The position numbers were made by a program, and so were the translations under genes. Below the pieces are notes generated by a model. The model saw only the letters and a list, made by a program, of their open reading frames with translations. It was not told where the DNA came from and did no database searches. A DNA stretch of 64,000 nt from Isoetes taiwanensis. Taxonomy: Eukaryota; Streptophyta; Lycopodiopsida; Isoetales; Isoetaceae. The stretch is from contig JAJEKV010000002.1 of NCBI GenBank assembly GCA_021234155.1, positions 32,727,645-32,791,644 of the forward strand, read 5' to 3'. This document shows positions 34,073 through 42,859 of this stretch, piece after piece. The first letter of the stretch is position 1. Each line of letters starts with the position of its first letter.

Positions 34073-34150
34073 GAGGGTTTCTCGACTCGTGAGTCGAGAA
34101 ACCCTCCAAGTCTTTAATTTTTTTTCTTTTCTCGACTCGCAAGTCGAGAA
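34073..34150. repeat. Palindrome cluster 4 (two copies inside a 130-bp intron)
   Basis: 34073-34106 is a perfect 16-bp stem (GAGGGTTTCTCGACTC) around a 2-base centre; 34129-34150 is a perfect palindrome except for the centre. Both lie between a GTGAGT donor (about 34053) and a TTCCAG acceptor (34186), so the whole intron is mostly palindrome. Confidence 0.9.
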
Positions 34151-34186
34151 CCTCGTTTCGGAACTGACGGCTTTCGTCATTCCAGG

Positions 34187-35072
34187 GACATCGAGCGCAA
34201 TCAATTTGGATTATTGTCGCTATCACAGGGATCTGCTGATGATTCAATTCCACAAGAGGACACTGCATCCAAAAAAGGCAGTCCAATAGAAGATAGTGGG
34301 GCCATCAAGAAAGGACCTGAAAGAATAATGAATCAAGAAAGGACCTGAAAGAATAATGATCCCGCATATGGATCCCGATCAAGAAGAAATCTGGTCAGAG
34401 CCAAATGAGAACTGGGATCCAGAGGGGCCCACCAAACTTGTAATTTTTGACGTCAATGGAGTCTTGGCTACAGTATACCACGATGGTGACGTCTCTGAGC
34501 TTAACATCTCATAGAAGCCGACAAAAACAGGGTCTAAGATCGTCTATCCTCGGCCTAGAGCAAAGGAGATTATTGAATGATGCTTGGAACGGGGATTCGA
34601 AGTGGCCATATGGTCTTGTATGGTATAGAAAAATGTTGTCAATGTCCTTGGTGTTCTCGGCCTGCCAGTTTTGAAATTCAAGTTTGTTTGAGGAAACGAA
34701 AGGGTCGAGCATGTGTCAGACCTCGATCCGGCCATCATAAAGGGGAAGCCTATTATAGTGAAAAGGCTGGAAAAAGTTTATGAAGTATACCAGGATTTTA
34801 ACAAACACAACGCACTGATCATAGATGACTCCGCCTACAAGTGCTATCATAACTTGCTCATTGCAATCATTGCAAAGAGTTATCGACCAAAAGAGCATGA
34901 AACGGATAGGTGGTTGTCTTTCAATCTCGTTCTGGTGTTGGCGGAATCCATGTTTTCCATTCTTGTGGCCGATGTGATTAGGAACTATCCGAACCTCAAG
35001 CAGGTCGATCTAGAGAGCAGCGCGATCATGAGGGCTATGGATAAGAAATATTATGGTGATCAAGAAGAGTGA
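34187..35072 (+). pseudogene. FCP1/NIF-like HAD phosphatase domain, frame kept but with four in-frame stops
   Basis: After the intron the frame continues from the methyltransferase-like exon (DIERNQFGLL). A ~23-bp direct duplication near 34306-34350 shifts the frame. Then comes KLVIFDVNGVL (HAD motif I, first Asp present), IVYPRPRAKEIIE, RGFEVAIWSCM (motif II region), LDPAIIKGKPIIVKRL and NALIIDDSAYKCYHN (motif III/IV, DD present), to a TGA at 35072. The family (FCP1, SCP, NIF) dephosphorylates Ser, for instance in RNA polymerase II. Four stops (TAG, TGA, TAG, TGA between 34510 and 34695) interrupt the frame without any indel. Each is one C-to-T change from CAG or CGA (or G-to-A from TGG), as expected for decay of methylated DNA. 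Confidence 0.65.
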
Positions 35073-35173
35073 CCTCTGTTTTCAGATAAAAAAGTTCTGT
35101 GAATTTTTTAAAGACACGTGAATAATTGTACTATATTTTGTAATGAAAATACTTGTACATTGAGTTCTCACGA

Positions 35174-35453
35174 CCTTTCTCGACTCGCGAGTCGAGAAAG
35201 GCAATGTTTGTCCCAATGATGAGACCATTTGTAGCTTCTTTGTGTGATTGAATGCAGCTATATTCTGTAATGAATATAGTTGTACATTGACTTTCTAGGG
35301 CTTTTCTCGACCCGCGAGTCGAGAAGAGCACTGCTTGTCACAAGGATGAGACTATTCGTATGCTTTTGTGTGATTGGATGAGGCCATATTCTGTAATGAA
35401 AATGGTTGTACATTGACTTTCAAGGGCCTTTCTCGACTCAGAGTCGAGAAAGG
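35174..35453. repeat. Palindrome cluster 5 (three copies in about 125-bp tandem units, 3' of the gene)
   Basis: Palindromes at 35174-35201, 35301-35328 and 35427-35453, spaced about 126 bp, each embedded in a repeated segment (ctgtaatgaaaat..ttgtacattgactt). A last degenerate copy is at 36402-36424. Confidence 0.9.
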
Positions 35454-35540
35454 TATTGCTTGTATGCTTCTTTGTGTGACTGGATGCAGCTATAAGGAAT
35501 GAATGCTTCTTTCTGTTAATCATGGTCTCTCTATGTTCTA

Positions 35541-35938
35541 GGTGGCTCTGGCACAGATCCTGCTCAGGCTACACTCTTACCAGGGCTTTGGGGTAAGCTT
35601 ACTCATGATTGCAGACGCTATGGGACCTCAAGGGATGAGGAAGAGAGGAAGAACATTTAGCAAGTCCAGAAAGCTCAAAGTATCTTGCAAGCATTGCATG
35701 ACATCCACGGAGATTGGGGAATGAGCATACTTGACCCGGCGATTGATGAAAAGGTGCGAGAAGAGGGTGCAGAAATAGGTTGGACAGGTCAGCGGGTGGC
35801 TCACGAGGCACCTCCTCCGGTTGCGCCCAAAGCTTATAGACGGCAAGAAGAAGCCCCACACGTTTTTCCTCTAAGGTGGACCACCTACCATGATGATGTG
35901 ACTGTAGTGACAGCAAGACCGCCTTGGTCTCTGCGTCC
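35541..35938 (+). pseudogene. Hypothetical exon relic downstream of the FCP1-like domain
   Basis: An open frame (GGSGTDPAQATLLPGLWGKL...) passes one TAG at about 35658 and continues (LQALHDIHGDWGMSILDPA, VFPLRWTTYHDDVTVV). The preserved frame across the stop suggests a former coding exon, possibly the end of the same gene. No domain recognised. Confidence 0.3.
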
Positions 35939-36007
35939 TGTGACGACCATACGAATATTCGTATCATACGAACATTATACTCGTATGTACAAAAGACGGT
36001 CGTCACA
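35939..36007. mobile_element. 69-bp mini-element with TGTGACGACC/GGTCGTCACA terminal inverted repeats
   Basis: Perfect 10-bp inverted termini enclose a perfect internal palindrome, ATACGAATATTCGTAT. The termini and the ATACG/CGTAT pair just inside match the ends of the two large LTRs in this window (TGTGACG..CGTCACA). It could be a collapsed solo LTR or an unrelated MITE. Confidence 0.55.
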
Positions 36008-36039
36008 TGGATGCAAAAAGGTAATTGCACGAAGCAAAG

Positions 36040-36115
36040 TTTGAACTTGCAACCTTCCAGTTGCGAGTCACGTACCTTTGCCAAGTGCCTTACCAATATT
36101 TGTTAAAGGCATTTC
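36040..36115 (-). mobile_element. tRNA-like SINE head
   Basis: The minus strand reads TTGGTAAGGCACTTGG (A-box-like) and, about 40 bases on, GGTTGCAAGTTCAAAC (B-box-like), the layout of an internal RNA polymerase III promoter from a tRNA. No full tRNA cloverleaf. The body of the SINE is not clear. Confidence 0.5.
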
Positions 36116-36780
36116 CTCATGTCTTTCTCATATGCGGGGTTGTTTCCAGAAGGTTCTAGAATATTCTAGAACCTACATGCATGGGCGACACTTGGCATGA
36201 TCTCATCCATTGGAGTGGCGCGATCTTGACTGTTGGACTACATATATAAGGAGGCATCTCCTTCTTGTCGAACGATTCCGGTTCAAGCTGTCATGAACCT
36301 ACGCGAAAACAAGGAAAATACGTGGAAAATACGCAAGAAATATGCAAGAAATACGCCAAGATCGGCAAAGAATCTGATTTGTTTGAATTGTAATCTTCTT
36401 GTTCTCAACTCGCGATCCGAGAAAAATGGGGGGAAAGATATGGTATGCTTGGACCCAACCTAACACAGAAATACTCAAATTCTGAATGGTCATAGAGGCC
36501 GAATAACTTTCCCTCGTCCTTTTCGTGTAAAATAACAGGGTTCCAAAAAAAAGTGGAAATGGCATGAGACCCACTTTAATTAAATGCGACTTACAGGAAT
36601 TGCGGACCAATTTCCTCTATACGGGCCTCCACAGATTTCCGAAAATTAGTCGGTGGTAGCTTTCATGCATATAAACATGTATTTTAAAATCCTCCAGACT
36701 CAAATCCAAGCCCAAAAAAGAACGGGACACACAAAGGCCAACAACAAACAGAAGAGTCATGTTACTGCAGTTGTAAATCC
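36116..36780. other. No gene recognised; last degenerate palindrome
   Basis: Short frames only. A degenerate palindrome (TTCTCAACTCGCGATCCGAGAA) sits at 36402-36424. Confidence 0.35.
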
Positions 36781-36935
36781 CGATGGCGCTGGGATAGCTG
36801 CTTCCATATGATACGCATGACGTTGTTTTGAATCAGGGTAGCCAGGCCCAGCTTCAAGAACAGCCTTATAAACTATACCAAGCCCTCCTTTTCCAAGCAC
36901 AAACGCCGGAGCTTTCAGAAGCAGCAGTAAATCAG
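36780..36935 (-). pseudogene. Receptor-like kinase fragment (kinase glycine-rich loop)
   Basis: The minus strand reads KAPAFVLGKGGLGIVYKAVLEAGPG, matching the glycine-rich ATP-binding loop that opens the kinase domain of plant LRR receptor kinases, then AIPAPSGFTTAVT and a stop. The invariant lysine and the rest of the kinase are missing. It is too short to be functional. Confidence 0.5.
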
Positions 36936-37437
36936 TATTAGCCCTATTATTGCAAGTGGTTTATATTATTGCAAGTGGTTTATATGCACACAAAGATGGT
37001 GCCAGATCCCTCCAGAAGCTTCCTTGGAAGAATCGATACGGTTCCAGAATCGCAGGAGTGGTTTCTAGACGGCGAAGATGGCACCACGTGGCGCTTCCTT
37101 GGTCGTCTAATACGGGTGGAGTTACAGACAGAGAGACGCCATTTCCTTATTATATAAAAAAAAAAGAGGATAATATGGGCCTTTGCCAGACGACAACTTT
37201 GATAGGTTCCCAAACTCTTGCTCAGGAAAGGAGCCATCTTTATGATAAATTAATATTGCACAATCAAGCTATAGTTACTCCTTGAAGCATCAAAATCCGC
37301 CATTTACTTTCACCTGCAATAACAATTTTAGATCTAGAAATACTTGACGAGAAATTAATTTAAATCTGATAGCCAAAGGCATAGAGAGTTCATGAGTATG
37401 AACCAAGAACTAGCCTCACGAGCATGGGATGAATTTA

Positions 37438-37963
37438 TCAATTCATCTCCATCAAGGTGAATCTATCAATTGGTCTCCACCAATAACAAGGATGGGTGGC
37501 TTTGGCACTTATGAGATTTAGCATCATCATCTTGCACCCAAAAAGATCAACTTTTTTTGAGTGGGTTGGAGTGAAATTCTTGTCAGAATCCAACTCCAAA
37601 GCATCTATTTGATCTGCATCAACATCTACTTTAGATGAGGCATGGTGGTCATTTTGAGAAGGATCAAGTATTCTAGTTGTTTGTTGCACCCCAACAATGG
37701 TATTGATAATTTGTTGAAAAATATTATTTCCACTAATGTTTAAGAGCAATATTTATTTCCACTAATTTCATTTGCAAGAAAATCAGTGGACTTCAAGATT
37801 GTTCTTTGAACTCCAGAATCTACAATAAATATCGCTCTTAAAACTAGAGCGATATTTATTTCCACTAATTTCATTTGCAAGAAAATCAGTGGACTTCAAG
37901 ATTGTTCTTTCAACTCCAGAATCTACAATAAATATCGCTCTTAAAACTAGAAGCAGCCTCCAT
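37438..37963 (-). pseudogene. Decayed Copia element, protease-proximal part, with a 101-bp tandem duplication
   Basis: Two nearly identical ~101-bp units at 37744-37845 and 37846-37946 contain (minus strand) the reading IVDSGV/EEQS-like, corresponding to the FIVDSGAERTI protease block of the Copia element at 62785-63987. The frame 37749-37438 is open but not recognised. The copy is split from its gag part by the hAT element at 37964. Confidence 0.5.
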
Positions 37964-40111
37964 CAGGGTTCGAAATTAGAAACTCCCTCTGCTAGTGAAA
38001 ATGCCTACTAATATTTAAGGGTACCGGATTATAAATTTTTCAACCGGCAAATCCTGCAACTAATTAAAACTATCGGAAAAATGCCTTAAACCAAAAAATT
38101 AGACAACAATACAAAGAAAGTAAAACAAAAGTCAATTTTTTTATGGTAAATATGTATTACAAAATGGCATAGCAGCAAAGATACTACATTCCACAAAAAT
38201 TTCCTTTCAAAAAGTCCACTAAGCTAAATAGCGACTTGGCTATCCATAATAGATAATACGACCCCGATTCTCAGCCTTATTTTTCCACACTTCTATGCTT
38301 TGTGTGAAGTCAAATTCTCTTGCACAAGGAGGCCCATTTACAACAATAGAGAGACATGCACTTAAACTGCAATCACCTAGTAATGGTCGCCATCTACTTT
38401 TGATACTAGTTCTATGGCTGAAAACACTTATATTGAAATATTGGTTTATCATTTATATCATTTTCACTCTCACTTGACTCCTCATTAGGCTCAACATCTG
38501 GTTCACCGAATTTAGCCTTCCTTGCCTTCTCGAACATGTCTAGCAAATTGGGACCAAGAAGGCAAGTTTTCTTGGACCCTTGACCTTTGTCATGGTTTAT
38601 GGAGCAGACCACAACAATCAAATAATGAAGTTTCTGCACATACGAAAAAAAATATCAGCTCTCAGCTATTTTACTGTTTAATTATCTGCTGTTTAATGGA
38701 CACAAAAACAGTACTTTTAAGCAGACCAAAAGCAATACAAAGTTAACACAAAATTTATGCATGCTGTTATTATGCATGCTCCCAACTATGCATGCTGTTA
38801 TTATGCATGCAGACAGCAGAGTTTCAAGGGAAAATATTTGCCTGCCATATGTCAAATTATTCTCCAGTTTATGATAAGAGGCACTATGATTATAATTTAA
38901 TTTAATGAGTTATCATTCAGTTGCAGCATTCCAAGCCTTCTAAATAGTATACAAGTGCGTAAGGCTATATGGGAAAGCAAGATTAACAGGAAATCCACAT
39001 GATTTAGGTAAGAAGCCAAGAATATATGTCTGCAAGAACCATGCAGTACGTCCAAAATTACACATGTTACAACAAATGAATGGATCCAAGAAACGAAAGA
39101 GTAAACTGGCATGCCATGGCTGGAAGCATTTTTTTTAATATAGATATATTCTCGTTTCTGTAGGTAACTTGTTTCAAAAGCTTAAGTTTTTCGGGGCCCC
39201 CACATACTGCTGTTGTTCAAGATCTGCTTTAAGCAATCAAATGTAGCAGTTAAAAAGTAAAACTACAAGGATATACCTTAATAAATCGAAAGGAGTATGT
39301 AGACGAACAATGAGATGGATCTGGACAGAGCTACAGGGCCATCATGGAAGAATCTATGTAGAAAAAAAGAGTAGATGCCACAATGCAGAGTTTATTTATA
39401 AGTATAAAAAAGGAAAAGAATCAAAGTTAAGCAAAAGCATACCTGATCATTGGATGTCAATCTGCTGATTATCTTGCTGTAGCTCTGTTGCCAGCGCCAT
39501 AAGCGAAATGAACTGCCACAAAACTTAGCTTGGCCCGCTCCAGCCTCCAGGTTTTTCTGCTCTCTATCTCTATTTTTGATTCTAGTCTAAGTATCCTCCT
39601 TCTGTAAGTGCAATGGCTACAAATACAATGGCTAGAATCAAAAGCAGAGATAAAGAGGAGAGGAAATCCCCGCCATTTCGCAGCTGCCATCCTTAAACCC
39701 TTGTTGCCTTGGAAGATGAACAAACAATATGAAGATCTGCCCTGCCTGGCGCCTGCCGACTGCCGAGTTAAAGAGGAGCGGCGGATGGGGGAATGCTGAG
39801 CCTCTGCTGCTGCGCCAGCCTGCCGCCTTCCTTTCTTTTCGTTAACCCTAAAACCTAAACTTTAACGTAACCCTAACTAAAACAAGAAGAAAGAAAAATA
39901 AAAAAGTACCTCTACCTAACCCTAACAAAAAAATTGCCGTCGCTCAAAATTTTTAACCGGATATTCGACTATTGCGGGAGACGTTAACAATTCCTTAGCT
40001 GGTTTTTTTTTTTTTCCTTAGGAAGTGGGTTCCGGTAAAATAAAATCTTGTTGGAATTTTTTGAATTTGACCGGAAATTTCAGGGACGAACCCCCCTAAT
40101 TTCGAACCCTG
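37964..40111. mobile_element. hAT-type DNA transposon (2148 bp, 8-bp TSD)
   Basis: The ends form the terminal inverted repeat CAGGGTTCGAAATTAG (16 of 16 bases), and the 8-bp target duplication GCCTCCAT is exact at 37956-37963 and 40112-40119. An 8-bp duplication and a CAGGG start are typical of hAT elements. The interior holds only short frames (for example minus-strand 38639-38412 with GEPDVEPNEESSESEND) and no recognisable transposase, so this is probably non-autonomous or decayed. It interrupts a Copia relic, and the two Copia halves join cleanly if it is removed. Confidence 0.85.
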
Positions 40112-41048
40112 GCCTCCATTACCTCTTCTTCAGAATTAGCTTCCTTATCTTCTGCAACAACCATACTACCATTTCCAGCCCCTGCTCCTCATCTGCAAGA
40201 ACCACATTAGCTTTCCAGCCCTTGTCCCTCTGCTGCTGATTCTTCTAGATCTCTGCTTTTTGTCTTGTCCTTTGAACTTCCGCATTTGTTGGAATAATGA
40301 CCAACACCACCACATAACAAGATCTGTTCTGATTCATGTCCTAATTGTTCTACTTTTACCATCACTACTAGCAGACTTCTTACCTTTTTCTGGAGGCATA
40401 TAATACTTCTGCAGCCTCCCCTCGTCTCATCAGCATACAAACTCTTTGTCTTTTTGAGCAATACTTCCAACTTCCTCCCTTGTTTTAGCAACAGTTCTAA
40501 GGGTCTCTGCTAGAAGACATTTTTGGCACATTAAAGACTTGATGATTAATTGACATAGGTAGCCTCCAGATGTGCAGACAAGGTATCAAACTTGTAGACT
40601 TGAGCTTCCTTAACTTGTTCTCAATCATATCAATTTGACAAGAGCTCTTGACTTCATAATTTTTGACAAGGTACTTCTAAGCTTCACTTGGACCAAGACC
40701 TCTGAGCTTAAGCATAATACTAGGTCCAAGCTTGCACAACAATTGTTTCAGCTTGAGTTATTCTTGAGACCTTACTCGCAGTGCTGCTATCACTACCAGC
40801 ATCTGCTGCCTTAGGAGGAAGAACTAGCTTCACGTCCAGCAGTCCTTTCAGCTGCCTTCCCAGATGAACTACATCTGGCACTGCAGAACTTATTCCACTC
40901 CATCTGATGGTTCTATATAATATCCCAGAAGCTTTCAAATTGCAAAACCTCCTTAATCCTTTCCATCGATGCCTAAAAGCCTCAATCTGCTTTGAAAACT
41001 TCAACTGAACTCAACCAAATTGCTCCAAAACGAGTAGAAATGCGTCTA
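40112..41048 (-). pseudogene. Decayed Copia gag with zinc knuckle
   Basis: On the minus strand from the primer site at 41060: FRHRWKGLRRFCNLKASGIL (near 40950) and, after many shifts, gag-like segments (CQIDMIENKLRKL; TLEATYVN near 40560-40620). A CCHC zinc knuckle is read as LCGGVGHYSNKCGSS near 40290-40320. It then continues toward the protease across the hAT insertion. Dead copy of a Copia-type element, different from the one at 59902-64000. Confidence 0.6.
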
Positions 41049-41060
41049 GCTCTGATACCA
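41049..41060 (-). other. Primer-binding site for tRNA-iMet of the decayed Copia element
   Basis: The minus strand TGGTATCAGAGC is preceded, one base away, by a sequence whose plus-strand start is TGAAAG (41062). The 5' LTR should run from 41062 to roughly 41400-41460, but its outer end is not certain. Confidence 0.65.
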
Positions 41061-41721
41061 ATGAAAGAAATCAACATTTCACCTTTTTGAAGCAACAAAC
41101 ATTTCAAATTTTATAGAGAAATGCCACAACTTATAACTCTTGATCTTCGTGCAAACGGAAAACATTTCAATGCCCCGATTTAGACCTCCCAGTTCAATGT
41201 TCTCCTGTAAAATACAAAGCTACCGATTTTGCTTCCATTAAATGATGCAAGTCGAAATGGAAATACCAATCATATAAATAAGAGCCCTCTAATTTCAAGA
41301 GTTCCATATAAAACAATTGTCTTTCACAATATAAATCAAAATTCAATATAACGAGCTTTCATTTCATGACAACGAAATTCTCGCTGTTTTCCCGAGCACC
41401 TTTACTCTTTTCTCACACAATAAAGTTTTAAACAGGCCTTGATCGAATTAGTATTATTGATACAGTAAAGGCAGCGTTTTACGAGCAGAATCAAGATCAG
41501 TAGCCTGGCTTCATTCAGCCTTTCTTACAATCCTCAACAGTGATCATACAATACGCCTATGCTGAGTTTTTGGTCCCATTTAGTTACTCTACACTGGATT
41601 ATTTAGCACATAAGCACCACACTCTTTATGGTGAAATAATCAACAAGATTGCAACACAGAATGATGACTTCTGGGCATTGGTGGTGTTAAAAAACACCAT
41701 TTCAGAAAAAACAAGGCAAGA

Positions 41722-42147
41722 CTATGCACTAGTAAACTTTGTGACAGCCTTGGTGCCTTCAGAAACAGCATGCTTTGCAAGCTCGCCAGGAAGAATCAAC
41801 CTAACAGCGGTCTGAATCTCCCGAGACGTAATAGTGGGCTTCTTATTATAACGGGCAAGCCTCGAAGCTTCCTGAGCCAGCTTCTCAAAAATGTCGTTGA
41901 TAAAAGAATTCATAATCCCCATGGCCTTAGAAGAAATACCTGTATCAGGATGGACCTGCTTGAGCACCTTGAAGATGTAAATTTTGTAGCTTTCAACACT
42001 TCTTTTGGTCCTCTTCTTCTTCTTATCGCCTTCCTTGGCAGGCTTCTTCTCGGCCTTTTTGCCCTTAGTGGCCACCGGAGCGGGCTTCTTCTCGGCCTTG
42101 GGAGCCTTTCCTGCCTTCTGCTCGCCATCGCCGGACTTAGGAGCCAT
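41722..42147 (-). CDS. H2B: Histone H2B
   Basis: A complete 141-residue single-exon ORF. Residues 1-48 form a lysine/alanine/proline-rich N-tail with KKPA and PKAEKKP motifs typical of plant H2B. Residues 49-141 are the histone fold with [53 protein letters not shown] and [20 protein letters not shown]. The lysine in AVTKFTSA is the conserved ubiquitination site region. H2B pairs with H2A in the nucleosome. Intronless, as plant replication-dependent histone genes usually are. TATA at 42223-42230. No link to the H3-like retroelement ORFs is visible. High confidence. Confidence 0.97.
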   Translation of the reverse strand: MAPKSGDGEQKAGKAPKAEKKPAPVATKGKKAEKKPAKEGDKKKKRTKRSVESYKIYIFKVLKQVHPDTGISSKAMGIMNSFINDIFEKLAQEASRLARYNKKPTITSREIQTAVRLILPGELAKHAVSEGTKAVTKFTSA

Positions 42148-42222
42148 TGCAAAAGGATGAAATCAAACTACACAGATCTGGGAGAGGGAACGAAATTGTG
42201 AATCGAAATTCAGAAGAGGAAG

Positions 42223-42230
42223 TATTTATA
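42223..42230 (-). promoter_or_regulatory. TATA box of the H2B gene
   Basis: TATAAATA on the minus strand, 76 bp upstream of the H2B start codon. An inverted CCAAT (plus-strand ccaccaatccc) lies about 25 bp further up, and a TGGCGGGA element resembling an E2F site is near 42320. Confidence 0.6.
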
Positions 42231-42730
42231 GGAACGGGAAAGAAAGTCTCCACCAATCCCTGAGTTTGGCCTGGATCGCTGATCTGGATCAATCTAAACC
42301 GTTATACTTTTGATCCATCTGGCGGGATAACGTGCCGTCGCGTTACTTTGAATTTTGAATGCGCAAGATTTTTATATGACAACCCCCCAACCATCACGGT
42401 AAATGTCGGACACTGACATGTTATACCCAGCCTTAAATGGCAAAAAATCCGCTAAGTCCACAAAAACGCCGTGTAATTTTTTTTGGGCGTGGCTATAACA
42501 GCGCCACGTGGCATAGTTTCTCTGCCTGAATCTCTATCCCGCTCAACAGCGACAGTGCAAACACGACGGATCAGCAGCGGCGGCTCAGAGCGACGGATTT
42601 ACATTACATTCTGCTGATTTACATCTCATTCTACAACATTTACCCGACATTGACCCTTCTACCCCTCATTACGGTATTTTTACCTCGATTAAGGCGTTTA
42701 CCCCTGATTCCGGATTTCTTGTTGCCCACA

Positions 42731-42752
42731 GAATGCAACCTAAGTTGCATTC
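42731..42752. repeat. Perfect 9-bp-stem hairpin
   Basis: GAATGCAAC and GTTGCATTC around a 4-base loop, immediately next to the larger hairpin at 42760-42855. Confidence 0.85.
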
Positions 42753-42759
42753 ACGTTTT

Positions 42760-42855
42760 AGGAATGCTTGTTTTGCCCCGCAGGGCATGGAAAATCTTGC
42801 GCCGGCACGCGGAGGCATTTTCCATGCCCGGAATCTGGGCAAAACAAGCATTCCT
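42760..42855. repeat. 96-bp long hairpin (MITE- or miRNA-precursor-like)
   Basis: Outer arms AGGAATGCTTGTTTTGCCC and its complement pair over 19 bases, with inner arms GGGCATGGAAAAT/ATTTTCCATGCCC, leaving small bulges and a GC-rich loop. No target duplication recognised. It could be a foldback MITE or a young microRNA gene. Confidence 0.7.
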
Positions 42856-42859
42856 ATAT

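Noticed and set aside
28804-35072. Giant-virus insertion, suggested by intergenic palindromes and a ParB/methyltransferase-like gene
   Set aside because: The gene has spliceosomal-type introns, and no viral hallmark gene (capsid, polymerase, packaging ATPase) is in the window; evidence is insufficient.
41722-42147. The H2B gene as part of the histone-bearing retroelement system
   Set aside because: It is an ordinary intact host gene with its own TATA, 30 kb away, without LTRs.
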